Positions 24,371-35,804 of a DNA stretch of 64,000 nt are shown in pieces. The notes beneath the pieces are model-generated. The model was not told the DNA's origin, did not search any database, and worked only from the letters and a program-made list of their open reading frames with translations. Source of the DNA: Nematostella vectensis (Eukaryota; Cnidaria; Anthozoa; Actiniaria; Edwardsiidae); contig NC_064034.1 of assembly GCF_932526225.1 (NCBI RefSeq), positions 21,665,747 to 21,729,746 of the forward strand, given 5' to 3'. The position numbers were made by a program, and so were the translations under genes. How positions within the stretch are numbered: the first letter of the stretch is position 1; every line of letters starts with the position of its first letter.

Positions 24371-24542
24371 GCAACAACGACAGCGACAATAACAATAATG
24401 ACTTTATTCTGTTTATCCACTAGGCACTTTATCTGAATCCAGTGGATAATTAAAATATACAAAGTAAAATTCATATATTACTTATATTAGTCCATAATAA
24501 AAATAATTAAACTTCTTTAATAAAAATAACTACTTATTAACC
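23904..24542 (+). other. 3' UTR and flank of Kv gene B
   Basis: Contains the palindrome TGCGCATGCGCA at 24259-24270 (an NRF-1-type motif), an (AAC)n microsatellite at about 24337-24397, and AATAAA at 24496-24501, the likeliest poly(A) signal. Confidence 0.5.
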
Positions 24543-24905
24543 GTGAGCGCGCGGTCTGTACAGAGAAATATTACTCCGCAGGCTTTTTGTACAGAGGTGA
24601 GCGTACAATTGCGACTCGTGCGCGACGGAAAGTTGACAAAGATCCGTAAATATCGCGTCCTCAACGAGAAAATTCGCGAGCAGTGGAGGCTTTGCATGGA
24701 CGGAGGCCAAACGGCGACAGCACTTCTCAAGTCCTACACCAAGCTGTATGTTGGGCAGCATCTTAACTTTCGCAGAATGTGCGGTCATTTACTGTATCAC
24801 GTGGCCCAGCGCGCCGCATCACGTGGCCCAGCGCGCCGCATCACGTGGCCCTGCGCGCCGCATCACGTGGCCCAGCACGCCGCATCACGTGGCCCAGATG
24901 GTTGA
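24543..24905 (+). other. Open G+C-rich segment, unassigned
   Basis: An open frame of 120 codons without a good start (it opens with GTG). The first 75 codons (for example LRLVRDGKLTKIRKYRVLNE) have protein-like composition, but the last third is the translation of a 22-bp tandem repeat. No family was recognised. It could be an exon fragment or transposon debris; I do not call it a gene. Confidence 0.25.
24796..24897. repeat. Five 22-bp repeats each with a CACGTG E-box
   Basis: Unit CATCACGTGGCCCAGCGCGC plus CG, five copies with few changes. Each has a palindromic CACGTG core and two or more CpGs. It may be a cluster of bHLH binding sites or simply a short minisatellite. Confidence 0.8.
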
Positions 24906-24987
24906 TTGGACAGGCGAAATACAAAGAAAAAACCGGCAAAAAGCGCAAAACATCGTATATAGAACTAAATTTCTACTGTATTAGTCC

Positions 24988-27738
24988 ATTATGCGATGAT
25001 TATTTATTTTGCCTCAAATTTTGTGACTTAAGGATAAAGTCAACTAGAGGAGATCTACTAACATTCATTCACGCCAAGATTTATCTGGTTTTAGCTAGTA
25101 AATTTAAGCAAGTAACAGTTCACATTAAAAAGCGAACAGAACCACAAGAAAGCGACCCAAAAAAACAATGCAAGGTGAGTTTCGGACGACGATTTGTATT
25201 GTCTATTGAGGATATGACAGTTATTAGGCTTTTTGTTGTCCTTTTTGTATGCTTTGAGAATGCAAGTACTTAACTTAGTAATCAAATTAGTTGAGCATAA
25301 CAGGTTTTGTTTTGACATTCTTCGTTTTATCTATATTCTTGATTTTGTTGAATAAAATACGATACAACAAAAACTGGAATTCGTCTTTAATAAGACTTCT
25401 TCAGGGAAGATTGATTGTGTTGAGATATTTCATAAAGGCTAACCAATATCGTGTTGCATAATACTGTTAAAGAAGACCGTTCTTGTCTTTATATCCTGTG
25501 CTCTTAGTCCTAAGAAGATACATATCCTTAGAAGATACAGCAACTTTTTTAACTTACAAGAGAAATTTTTCTTACCGAGGATAAAAAAAATCAACCCCTA
25601 TTTTCAATATGTATTGTCTGCATCTTGCATCTCATGTGTTTATTTTTTTCAAATAGTTGTGAAAAATTTGTTAGATTATAAATGGCTTGATGAAAAGATT
25701 GTTTTGAAAGAAATAATAAATAATTGTTTTCACTCTTTTATGAACCAGGAACTACCTGAGGGCCAAGATGAATGCTAAAGACTGGAAGACATGCGAATTA
25801 AAAACCATGTCTTGAAGAGAACAGTAGGATATTCTTATTCACTAGTCATTTGATACCCCCACACCCATGGTCCCAGGGAAGGGTGGGGGATTAAACTTTA
25901 ATAAAAGCCTGTTTCCAAGTTAAGAGTCAAAAACAGTCAATACCACCACCTCTCTTGACATATTCTGGTTAAAAAGTGGTCTAAAACCCCACATTAACCC
26001 CCGACTTCTGCCGGACCATAAGGGAGGGGGCTCAAATGACTAGTTCATTACTATGTGATTCAGCAGTACACACTCAACAGGTTTTTGTTAGAACAAGATA
26101 CTTATATAATATAAAACTAAAAACAAACTTTTGCTTTTTAAATAATAAATCTGTAAAGAAAACAGTTTTCTATTAACCTAAAGATAATGGGAAAGGGGAT
26201 ATTTTAGAAAAGTACTGAATATAATTATCACATTATTTTTATTATATTTTCTTTTCAAACATTTAAAGAAGATTATTTCTTCCTTTTTCTTCTCCCTGTT
26301 GACTATTTTTATGCAATTGATGCTCTTTGCTATTTCCCTTCTACACCAAAAATAAATTAATGAACAGATTTGATTTTTAAATTAGTAATTTTCATTTAGT
26401 ACTCTCACTTATATCTTCTTTTTAGGATTTTCTTTTCAAGTCTCTTTCCCATTACATTTATTTTAGAGGTTTAGATTTATTTCATTGGAATAGTTGGATC
26501 CAGGGTTTCTCAAAACACCAAAATATAATGCATTACTGGATGTATATTTGTAGATATTAATTCCCATGGGGATGGAAAATCACCACTTAAAATGGTACAT
26601 TAACACTTCAGTATTGCATCTAAAATTGTGTATGACACTATATTCCATCCTTGAAATCCTATTTCATCCATTATTCTTTGCAAGGACAAAGCTTGTCAGA
26701 ATGTAGCTTTACCAATGTACATTAATGGAACTTTTATTAAGGGGAAGGGTTTTTTAGGGCAAGATACTCAAACTTTATAACACTAGCAACAACCTTGTTC
26801 TTTTTCAATAATAGAATTTTGTTCACATAGCTTGGATAGCATAGACATGGCCTCTTTAGAGGCCTGTGGTGGTGAAAGGGTTAAGATAATGGGAAAGGGG
26901 AAATGTCAAAAAATGCTCAATCAAATTATTTTCCTTACTGTTATATTTTTTTCACCAAACCTTTCAAGTTGAGTCAATTTACTTTATATCTCCTCTCCCG
27001 TCGACTATTTTTTAGTCAATTGATATTCTTTGCTTCCTCTCTACCCCAAACATAGATCAATGAAAGGGTTTGGTTTGAAATTAGAAGTTAGCATTTTGGC
27101 ACTGTCAGTGATGCCTTGGATGTTTTTTTAGGATTTGCTTCCAAAATCAATCTGTTTTTTCTTCATTGCATTCATTTGGGAGTAGGCCACCAACAACAAG
27201 GCCACTATATGGTAAAGGGGGGTGCACCAATATGTAAGGCATGGAAGGATATATATTTTTGGATTTTAATTTCCAGACATTTTTCTGAATATTCGGTCCA
27301 ATGAAGGAGAGAATCGCCTCTAAATCAATACATAAAAACTACAGTTTGGCATCTAAACAGTCTAAATATATTATTTTGAATCTTTGGAATGCTGTTACAT
27401 CCATGACATTTTCTGCACAAGGGCAAAGCTTGTCAGAGTATTGTTTTAATAAAAAAAAAATATTCATAATGGAACTTCTATTATGGGACATCAGAATTTA
27501 CCATTAGACTCTTGACAACTTTGACAGCCATATTCACACCAGGAATTGTGTTTGTTAACTTTGATGTACTGCATAATTTAAATTATTGAATAAGGCCTGG
27601 ATCCATTTGGTTGGTACAATAAATAAATCTCAGTAAAAAGCAGGATCCTAGATCCCCCAAAAATACCTCGATCATCACAAAAGGTGTTCAATGCTGGCTC
27701 CGCTTTTAGGCATTGCCTAAATCTATATATTAGTTTTG
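24988..27738 (-). repeat. Right arm of the 2.7-kb inverted repeat
   Basis: Reverse complement of 13826-16505, from ATTATGCGATGATTATTTAT at the inner edge to ATATATTAGTTTTG at the outer edge. It shares the internal duplication and nested MITE of the left arm. Kv gene B lies between the arms, with 8.5 kb separating them. Short frames present in both arms are not conserved well enough to be coding. Confidence 0.85.
25840..26044. mobile_element. MITE nested in the right arm
   Basis: Second copy of the 204-bp element at 15467-15670, in inverted orientation, with ACTAGTCATTTG and CAAATGACTAGT ends. Confidence 0.65.
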
Positions 27739-28172
27739 TATTTGGTGCTTTTTGCGATGACAAAAACTAGAATATAAATTTGAGTTCGTATTTCCCGCGG
27801 TATCGTTAATCTCCGCCCCCTATTAAAACACAAAAGAACCCAAATAATAGGCTGCAAGTGATCCGAAAAATATCATTAACGCACACAAAGTGACTAATCA
27901 GCTGAAACGCACCAGCTTACATCTCAGCTTTGGTGTTTTGTCTCGTAGCCTATTGATAACATATTTTTTTAGTGCGACACCATTTGTTGTGTGTAAAAAA
28001 AATATCAAACATCAATACGGTTGTTTTAGATTGCAACAACGCTTGTCCATATTAATTTCAAAAGTAAATAAGTTATTTTGCTTTGTTTTCAATTTCTATA
28101 CTAATTTTCTCCAATTTCAATGCCAATGTCTAAATGTTAGTGCTTTGGGATTTCGGTAAAGTCCCTGAGCTG
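27739..28172. other. Intergenic, no gene seen
   Basis: A frame of 89 codons at 27890-28159 (+) has low-complexity, AT-driven composition and no recognised domain; I regard it as chance. Confidence 0.35.
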
Positions 28173-28195
28173 TGGGCGCGAAATAGCCAATCAGC
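28173..28195. promoter_or_regulatory. Adjacent E2F-like and CCAAT motifs
   Basis: GGGCGCGAAA at 28174-28183 matches E2F, and AGCCAATCAG at 28185-28194 matches NF-Y, two bases apart. This pairing is common in proliferation-linked animal promoters. No gene start is visible nearby. Confidence 0.3.
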
Positions 28196-28367
28196 AACCG
28201 TCAATCTTAATTGAGCGGCGGGCTCACTAGAGCATGGTAGTTATGTTTACTTCGCATCTTATTATTCCCTCGCGGCGAGAATGTCCGGAGAACAATAGGC
28301 ATAAAAATAATCTTGAATGTCTTTATTGTATGTGATTCAGTGCTTGCCATTTTCTCTGAAATTCTAT

Positions 28368-28612
28368 ATTTCAATCCTAGGAAAATCCTAGAAATTCTTA
28401 GGCTTTGCAAGCAATTTTTTTCCTAGGAATTCCTAAGAAATTCTTAAGAATATCCTAGGAATTATTAGGAAAATCCTAGGAAGCTCTTGTCTGTTTGATC
28501 AAAATTTACCGTGAAATTTTACACCTCATTCCTAGGATTTTCTAAGGATTTTCTAGAATTCCTAGGATTAAAATCCTAGGATATTCCTTGGTTATCCTAG
28601 GATTTTCCAAGT
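28368..28612. repeat. CCTAGG-rich fold-back segment
   Basis: Many short copies of ATCCTAGGAAA and its reverse TTTCCTAGGAT on both strands (for example near 28373, 28443, 28468, 28530, 28557, 28576), so the region can form several alternative hairpins. Non-coding. It may be a degraded fold-back transposon. Confidence 0.6.
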
Positions 28613-29198
28613 CCATCTTGTCTAAAAGCTGCTCGCATAGTTCACTAATCGCAACTTTCTTTACTTCAAATGAAAACTAAAACATAGATGATTCTTTATT
28701 TGTGGTTTTTGTTGTTTAAAAGCTTATATAAGCGAGCTAATACCGCCCCGAAGTTATTGTTGTTTATCGAAGAAAGAACAGACAAACTCGCACAGTAATC
28801 TTGATTTGCTACGGCTTACGCTCGAATAGTCCACTTATTGCAACGACAGTGAAGCTGAAAGATTTAGATTCAGTCTAGATAAATATTTCTGTATTGGTTC
28901 TATTGATTTGGAGATGATTATCGAGCGAGAACGTTAAAATACACTTCTAGTTTCTTTATCGAGTTTTTAATTCTCAAAATCGAAAAAACTCAACTCAACA
29001 GGCCTGTACCGGCCTTGAGAAGTACCCACAATCTAAAAAAATTATAAATGCAAAATAAACACAGCAACATGAAGATACTAAGGCATCAGTCTAAGGGATA
29101 AATAGTCTTAAAGATATGCATCCAACCAAGGTGACTACTCTTTAGTTAAAAAATAGCAAAGCCAGGCAAAGCCAAACAAGAAAAAATCACCATGAATC
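28613..29198. other. Intergenic, no gene seen
   Basis: AT-rich; nothing that I can support. Confidence 0.35.
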
Positions 29199-29500
29199 CA
29201 CCTTTGCTTGCAAATATCCATAAGCAAAGCACTCAATTATGCCTCAATAGACTTCATGATGTCCTGAGACACTCTCCTAATGTGCTCATAGCTGTTTTTT
29301 TGATGAAAAATACAAGCAACCATCAACTTGTGCTTGCTTCAGCACAACGACGAGGGATTAAAAGTGGGGAGCGCAAAGCACTGTTGGAAAGCTTGGATAC
29401 CGCTGACTAGGTGCAGCGCTGTTTGACTTTCAGAATAGGGGATAGGTATCTGTTTTAAATCTGTTTTTTGTAAGATCAGTTCAAAAATAGCTTGTAGTCA
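29199..29500. repeat. Dispersed repeat, copy 2
   Basis: Direct-orientation counterpart of 9024-9500, beginning CCTTTGCTTGCAAATATCCA. A 72-codon frame here is interrupted in the other copy, which argues against coding. Confidence 0.6.
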
Positions 29501-29577
29501 ATGGGTTTATTTCTTTTAGTCAAGCTACTTCAAATTTATCGAATAATGTTACATACCAACAACAAGGGACTATTCTG

Positions 29578-29736
29578 TTGCGCATGCGCATTTCATTGAG
29601 CGATATATCGATCAAAATGGCTGATGTGGAATGTTATGACAAAAACTCGCACTGTTTTTGGACTGTATATATATCTTCTTTGACCAGAAATTTCCCACAG
29701 AATGCAAACAGAATGTTTGTATGTAGTTCCGCTTGA
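29578..29736 (+). promoter_or_regulatory. Candidate promoter with start codon of an unseen gene
   Basis: TTGCGCATGCGCA at 29578-29590 is an NRF-1-type palindrome. It is followed 26 bp later by ATCAAAATGGCTGATGTGG, a good start context that opens a 39-codon frame (MADVECYDKNSHCFWTVYI and so on) closed at 29736. It could be the first exon of a gene or a chance frame. Possible donor GTATGT lies inside it near 29718. No partner exon was found. Confidence 0.25.
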
Positions 29737-30897
29737 ATCAGCGATGTCCGGTTATCGTTTTGCGCGCTAAATAATTACCATAAAGATGCCAAACAGTAAC
29801 CCTTCACAGGAATCGATGGTGGCGTGTTATGATTTCTACATGAATTTCGAGAATGATATGTCCGTTATTTGAGGGAGACAGTACTGGAGCCCTGCACTAT
29901 GGCAGTCTTTCTTATCAGTTTATCTGGTTGGATATTATGAAAGAAATCTGTACTTTTCCTTTCGGATAAACTTATTTACAACTACGGCAATTTGCTGGAT
30001 TCACCGTTTGAGCTTAAATTGACAGTGATTTTTTCGGGATTGTAAAAATAAAACCACTGTTCACAGATTGTGATCACTTTTATCGTCCCTTATTCATCGG
30101 AATTTTATGGGTGCCATTTATTGGAAAATCGGAAAAAGATCTTAAATTATTTTTTTAGTGTGTGGTATCCATTGTCTAGTGTATGATTGCTGGTAGAACT
30201 GTGCGCGGGTTTCATATCAAGCACAAGTTGTTCTGAATCACTTACAATTATCATACCCTTCTCTAAACAACCCTTTCATTTCCCAGAAATCGGACGAATA
30301 TTTTTTGAGATATTGTCGCCTTAATAAACACTTAGATATCACTCAGGAATATTGAATATTTCATTATTATGGAAAATCGAGTAATAAAACCACACAAATG
30401 ATGCCACTATGTTGTACACAGCTATTAATAATTTCATTATTTGTTAAAATTTTAGAACACTTTAACTTTACTTGTTTTGTATCATTTTTGAGGAAAATCA
30501 CGAGGTGAAAGTCATTATGGTAATTCATTATTTTGTTCCATATGCAATTTGCAATTCATCTAGCTCAATTAGTTCCTCAAGGACAGATAGCCGGAAATAG
30601 TGCCTCCCAAGTCATGTAAACACATAAATTCTATAAATGAAACAAAACTGTCGATATGTTGGTAACTTGCTCTAAAAAAGAAAGAAGGGATTTAATCATT
30701 TAAATATTCTAAAGACGTGCATAGGATTACTAGCAAGAGAAAAACATTCGAACATCTTTGCAGATCTAAATCCCCCGCTATGGGTGTGGTTTCTCCTAAG
30801 GGGAGCCTGCAATCGACGAATGTCGGTCAGCATCTGCGCGCATGGTCATACATAATAGTCCCTTGTTCATACCAACTCGCCACCACCAATGTTAACC
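29737..30897. other. Intergenic, no gene seen
   Basis: AT-rich sequence without supported features. Confidence 0.35.
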
Positions 30898-31124
30898 ACA
30901 GGTAGCCCAGGCAATGGTTGCTTGTTCGTAGCTCGGAATTCGGCTGTTCTGAGAGGGGACGAGTAAAGCGTTTTTTGTCAAATGTTGTCAATAAAGTTGC
31001 CATAAAACTTAAAACATGCCTTAATTTTTTTGACAACATTTCACAAAAAAACGCTTTACTTGTCCCCTCTCAGAACAACCGAATTCCGAGCTGCGAACAA
31101 CCAACCATTGCATGGGCTACCTGT
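30898..31124. mobile_element. Fold-back MITE, complete copy (227 bp)
   Basis: Inverted arms of about 100 bp: ACAGGTAGCCCAGGCAATGG at the left and its near reverse complement ending GGGCTACCTGT at the right; each arm runs inward through CTCGGAATTCGG and CTCAGAACA/TGTTCTGAG to AACGC/GCGTT. The central 35 bp is the loop. Non-coding. Partial copies lie at 31468-31592 and 56376-56452. Confidence 0.8.
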
Positions 31125-31467
31125 GCTCCTGCCCAGGGCGGTCAAGCGTAACTAATCGTCCAACGGCGTCGGTCAAGGATGCTTGTGGCTACTTTCTCGT
31201 TTTAAAATACGGCTAGCGGCAGGGAAAATAGTTTAGCTCGGATGTTTTGCCACATATCGAATGTAAGTGTACCCTGGCATAGGTCTGCGAGATAAAAATA
31301 TTTTTGTTGTTTGTTGTTTTTTACTCTCGAATTTCGACGGTATTTGCGTGCTACCGAAAATGGCGCCTCCAACCTTGTTTCTTTCCTTAGTAGGGGGAGA
31401 GAAGTCATAAATTCCGTTGAGAAAACCCCCCCAAATCGTGTATTACACGTGAATTTGACAACAACAA

Positions 31468-31592
31468 GGCATGTTCTAAGTTTTATGGCAATTTTATTGA
31501 CAACATTTCACAAAAAAACGCTTTATTCGTCCCCTCTCAGAACAGCCGAATTCCGAGCTACGAACAAGCAACCATCGCCTGGGCTACCTGTT
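31468..31592. mobile_element. Half copy of the fold-back MITE
   Basis: Contains the loop region and the right arm of the element at 30898-31124 and ends GGGCTACCTGT. The left arm is absent. Confidence 0.7.
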
Positions 31593-32006
31593 GTTTAACT
31601 CCCAACCTGTGGCGAGTTAAACGTTGGTGGTGGCGAGTGGGTTGGTGGCGAATTGGCCGTAAACCATATTTATACTGTATATCAAGGGCACAACAAGAAC
31701 AACATTCTCTCAAAATAACTAACCCAATATGCTGGTTAGGAATATGATGGTCTTAATTCCTTTAATGGAAGTCTGAAAAAACAAAATGCATATACCGATG
31801 ATAAATCAGGTTTCAATATATGACATGAACATTGATGGGGTTTCCAAGAGACTCAACTTGTGCTTGAGAATTTTATTAAGTCCTTCCATCGAAACAGTTT
31901 GAAGACCGATCTCGTATTGATCTTAAGCATCAGGAAAAAAAACCCGGTATATTTTACGCTCATCTAAAGAATTGGTAAGCTCCTAATATGGAATAAATAC
32001 GAATTA
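31593..32006. other. Intergenic, nothing recognised
   Basis: A GGTGGCGA-rich stretch near 31618-31655 is the only local structure. Confidence 0.35.
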
Positions 32007-32210
32007 TGCACACTAGTGCCATAACAACATAGGCGCGCACTCTTTTAGGCCCGACATAAAAAACATGGTTTTTTTTTCTCTTATGTCGTTATGTTCATGT
32101 TTTTGGGCTTATGTCAAAATGTCGAACCATTCACACTTGAACATATGAACATAAGGGTGCAACGCGCCTAATGTCATTATGTCATTATGTCGTTATGTCA
32201 CTAGTGTGCA
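32007..32210. mobile_element. MITE with TGCACACTAGTG ends (204 bp)
   Basis: Left end TGCACACTAGTGCCATAAC pairs with GTTATGTCACTAGTGTGCA at the right. The interior has repeats of the words TTATGTC and ATAAG. Non-coding. Confidence 0.75.
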
Positions 32211-32241
32211 CCAGGCATAACATGAAAATGATCATTACAAT

Positions 32242-32402
32242 CAGCGGCGTAGCCAGGACTTTTAACAGGAGGGGGCCCAAAAGGGACTTTCAAGGCATTT
32301 TCTCCTGTATTTTAGATAATGTCTCATACATTTACTGTATTTTTGGCTGCTAAAAGGGGGGGGCGGCAGGCCCCCAAGGCCACCCCCCTGACTACGCCCC
32401 AG
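32242..32402. mobile_element. MITE with 5-bp target duplication ACAAT (161 bp)
   Basis: Left end CAGCGGCGTAGCCAGG; right end CCTGACTACGCCCCAG, its imperfect reverse complement. ACAAT directly flanks both sides (32237-32241 and 32403-32407). The GGCGTAG-CAGG terminus is typical of short non-autonomous DNA transposons in many animals; superfamily not assigned. Confidence 0.75.
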
Positions 32403-35400
32403 ACAATGATATGTTGAAAGATAGGGCGGCACAAATATAAGTTTTGCGAGCTTCAAGCTAATGAGTCGTGCGTTAAATGTACACATTAGTGCGTTACAGG
32501 CTAGAGGGGGCTTTGTCTCCATGTTTAATTGAAAGTTATTTTTGTCGGTTGTACACATGGCCTTAAATATATTGCCCCCTGTACATTCAGCATTGCTGGC
32601 TCTGCTACACTCGAGGAAAAGAGGAAAAGTCAGCGCACTACCTACCAGCACGTCCCATCATGCTTAATGGTTTCATAAAGAGAAAGATCTAGTTTGAACT
32701 TTCGCAACTTGAATGCATTTCTACTTCAAAAGAGAATACTGTTATCGTTTACATGAGCCAAGAGTCAGGGTATCCAAATATTAATATTGTATTTTCACAC
32801 AGGGTCCCTAATAAACACACGACATGGGGTACTCAGTAGGTAATTGCTATTTTTCTAAACTGCCAAACAAAAATTCGTTTTTTTTAAAGCAACAGCGATG
32901 CGTATAAATAAATGCTTTTTTTATTGCTTTTTTTTGGATGCAGTGCTACGGAAACTTCAGGAAATAATAGATAAGATGGTTTGATATTTGCATTCTTCAA
33001 AATCACTGTCATTTCCATATTACGCACTTACTCCATGGGGTGTGCAATTCAAGACAAGCTATAAACACGGTATTTACCGAACAAGGTGATCTTTGAATAA
33101 ATACCTGGGGTTTGACGCAGATCTATAAACATTTTTACAAGAGAAAGCGCAAGTTACCTTGAATCTGATATTCAGACGACACTGGTCTCAGATTCCTCAG
33201 ACAGACGAAACGAACAAGGTAGACAGCTGAAAAAATCAAACGCATCGGCGGTAAGTCCTCAGGAGTCGAGCGTGCAAGACTTGTTTAGGAAATGTGTTTG
33301 TTTTTCTCCGTCTGGCGAAGATAAAGGTTATTAAACCAACCGAGCTGTAAGATCGTGTATATTATCATGATATAGCTTAAAATCGATTGAGTTCCTAGTA
33401 TAACAGGAAAGCACACCAACCAACTTTGAAGAAAAAGAACAATAAAGATAAAAACAACTTTTGAAAGACCTAGGTATTTTATTATACGTAGAAGTTACTA
33501 TTTTGAATGAAATATAGATTCTGTTTTTTAATATCTGTCACTTTCAGTTTGAATAACAAACGCCTAAAATCGCCTACGCAAACTCAACAAAGAAAAAAGT
33601 ACGGCTAAAACAGAACAAAACAGGCAATATTTTTGCGCCTACATGTGATATAGCAAGGGGTTTGGTACCCCAAAATATAGAAATTGCTACTGGCCGCTCT
33701 CCCTTTTCAAACCTCTTCCAAAACATGACACACTTTCGTTATGTTTAGTTCTACAATGAGACAAAATCGTCTATTTTGACTTCATGATTTGGGCTCTACA
33801 AGCCTGTGAGGTAAAACATAATGAGTGTTTCTAATGTGTCGGATTAAAGTGTCTCAACAGAACGATAGGAAAATGCAACGTCATTCTGAATACTTAATGA
33901 GGTTTAGGTAGCAATGAACACTGGCAGGATATTTTATGCAGCCCAGTCAACAAGTCAACGCTGGCGAAATTAGTTCGGACAAATCTATTAGGTTAAAACA
34001 ACAGTGATCCTTATGGAGCGAGGCGCTCTGAGGGTTATGACCGATGACTCAATGGATCTAATGAAGATGCAGTGAAATATTTGCACTGTAGAAGTGACAT
34101 TACTTATTTGTAAGCTAGCGATTCCCCAAGGATCATCTTCCAAAGCTTTAGAACCACTACAGAGTATGACAGGGAGAATATATCACCTCCAAAAATTTGC
34201 AATTCTATGTGTTCATTGTTTTTCTAAAACAATTAATATCTTTTTTTAAGAAAAGACGACAGTGAGAGCTCGCGCTGTTCGTTGGTGTCGGTTTCAGCGC
34301 TGTTTTTCGGATTCTCTTTTGGAAGCTTAAAGAACGGCTGACATTAATCGAGGTAAGAGATGTGTGTTGGCGTGTAATCACAATGAGAACGGCAGGTGTA
34401 TAAAATCTCATCATATGGCAACGGTTATTATAGAGAAATAATAACTGCTCCTTTCATATTGCTCGGACAACTAAAGATCGTTGTCTTTCGAAGAATTCGG
34501 CGCATTAGAATTAGAATATGTTATTGAGACTTTTAGATGATCGCTATAAAAAAAATTTAATAGAAAATTCAAGTTGGCGCGCGAAAGTAAAATTCTAAGT
34601 TATACACACCAGGAAACAGATTCTACCATGGAAATTACTCACTTGATTTTTACTTTCTTTAAGACTTGAATGAACGCTATACGAGTTAATCTCAAGGAAA
34701 GATTCTAAATTAAAAACCCGGAAGCAGATCAAGGGAAAAAAGGGTATTTTTTAGCCATAAATAATTACATTATCTCCGTTGGGTATTCTGTTGGAGAGGG
34801 CATAACGTAATTTCAATTTTGACCGTGTTTAAACCTTCATTGCTTTTTTGTCTTTCCGTTTTGATGACATTAAAATTAAAGACTGTCTCCAAGGCAATTT
34901 ATCACTGTTGGCAATAAGAGAAGATTTAAATCCCAGATCATGAAACGCTACAGAATAACAACAGAGCAGGAGATTGTGTTGCTCTTCATTCTAATCAAGA
35001 CACTTATCAAGTTCAACTCGGCTACGGATACTGCACATCGAATAGAAAATTAGTTTTTCAACCAACACAAAAATATAAGTGAGATCGTCATGGTTCTGCG
35101 TGTGTCAATAACTTGTCTAAGCAAAGAAAGTCCAAAGAAAGCAGAGTATTACGAGTCCATACTCCACTAGCAGCTGAAAAACTCTTCTCTTTATTGATGC
35201 AATTAGACTTCCTATTAAAAATTATTAAAAAAGCAAAACAAAAAAAATGCCTCAAAGCTATTTAGAACAATACCCCAAAAATAACTAAATCGCTTAAAAC
35301 AAAAAAATTCACTTATACCCTGTATAAAATGAAATGGGATTGTTACATCTCAAACAAAATATGGTCCTCTATTTCGGCTATTTTTCCCTTTGCTGGGAAT

Positions 35401-35804
35401 TCGTGTCGGAAGCTGCTAGGCGATTCATATACGATATGCAATCTAAGCATGCTTTCTGAGCCAATCAGCATGCGGCACGCGCTTTCTACATGTAATGGTG
35501 TTGCGCGCTGCCGCCAATGTGCCTGCAAATTGTTCTTTTTTGCTCTTTGATTATACTTTGCATTTCAGTCTCTTCTCACGCAGAAATGATAGTTCTCATA
35601 TGCTACTTGTGCTTTGAAGAGGGAAAGGCAGTTTATAGTTAGGGGTCATTCTTTATGCGTCTCAGCGGGAATTCTGACAGATAGTTGAAAAATTACGAAA
35701 AAATTGAAAAAGAGACAACGCACTTCAAAGTAAAAAAAAGCCGTCTAACTCCTCTGAAAAGGGGAGTTGATAATAAACAGCACTAACAAAATCCTCAAAA
35801 AAAT
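32403..35804. other. Intergenic, no gene seen
   Basis: Several isolated donor-like sites occur (GCG-GTAAGT near 33250; GAG-GTAAGA near 34351), but I could not attach them to any exon. One might belong to a 5' exon of Kv gene C, which needs one upstream. Confidence 0.35.

Noticed and set aside
25091-25318. A frame similar to one at 16227-16412, suggesting a conserved protein
   Set aside because: Similarity is due to the inverted 2.7-kb repeat; substitutions and indels show no coding pattern.
32262-32651. A 129-codon minus-strand frame
   Set aside because: Its C-terminal half is the translation of a 161-bp MITE; the rest has no recognised domain.
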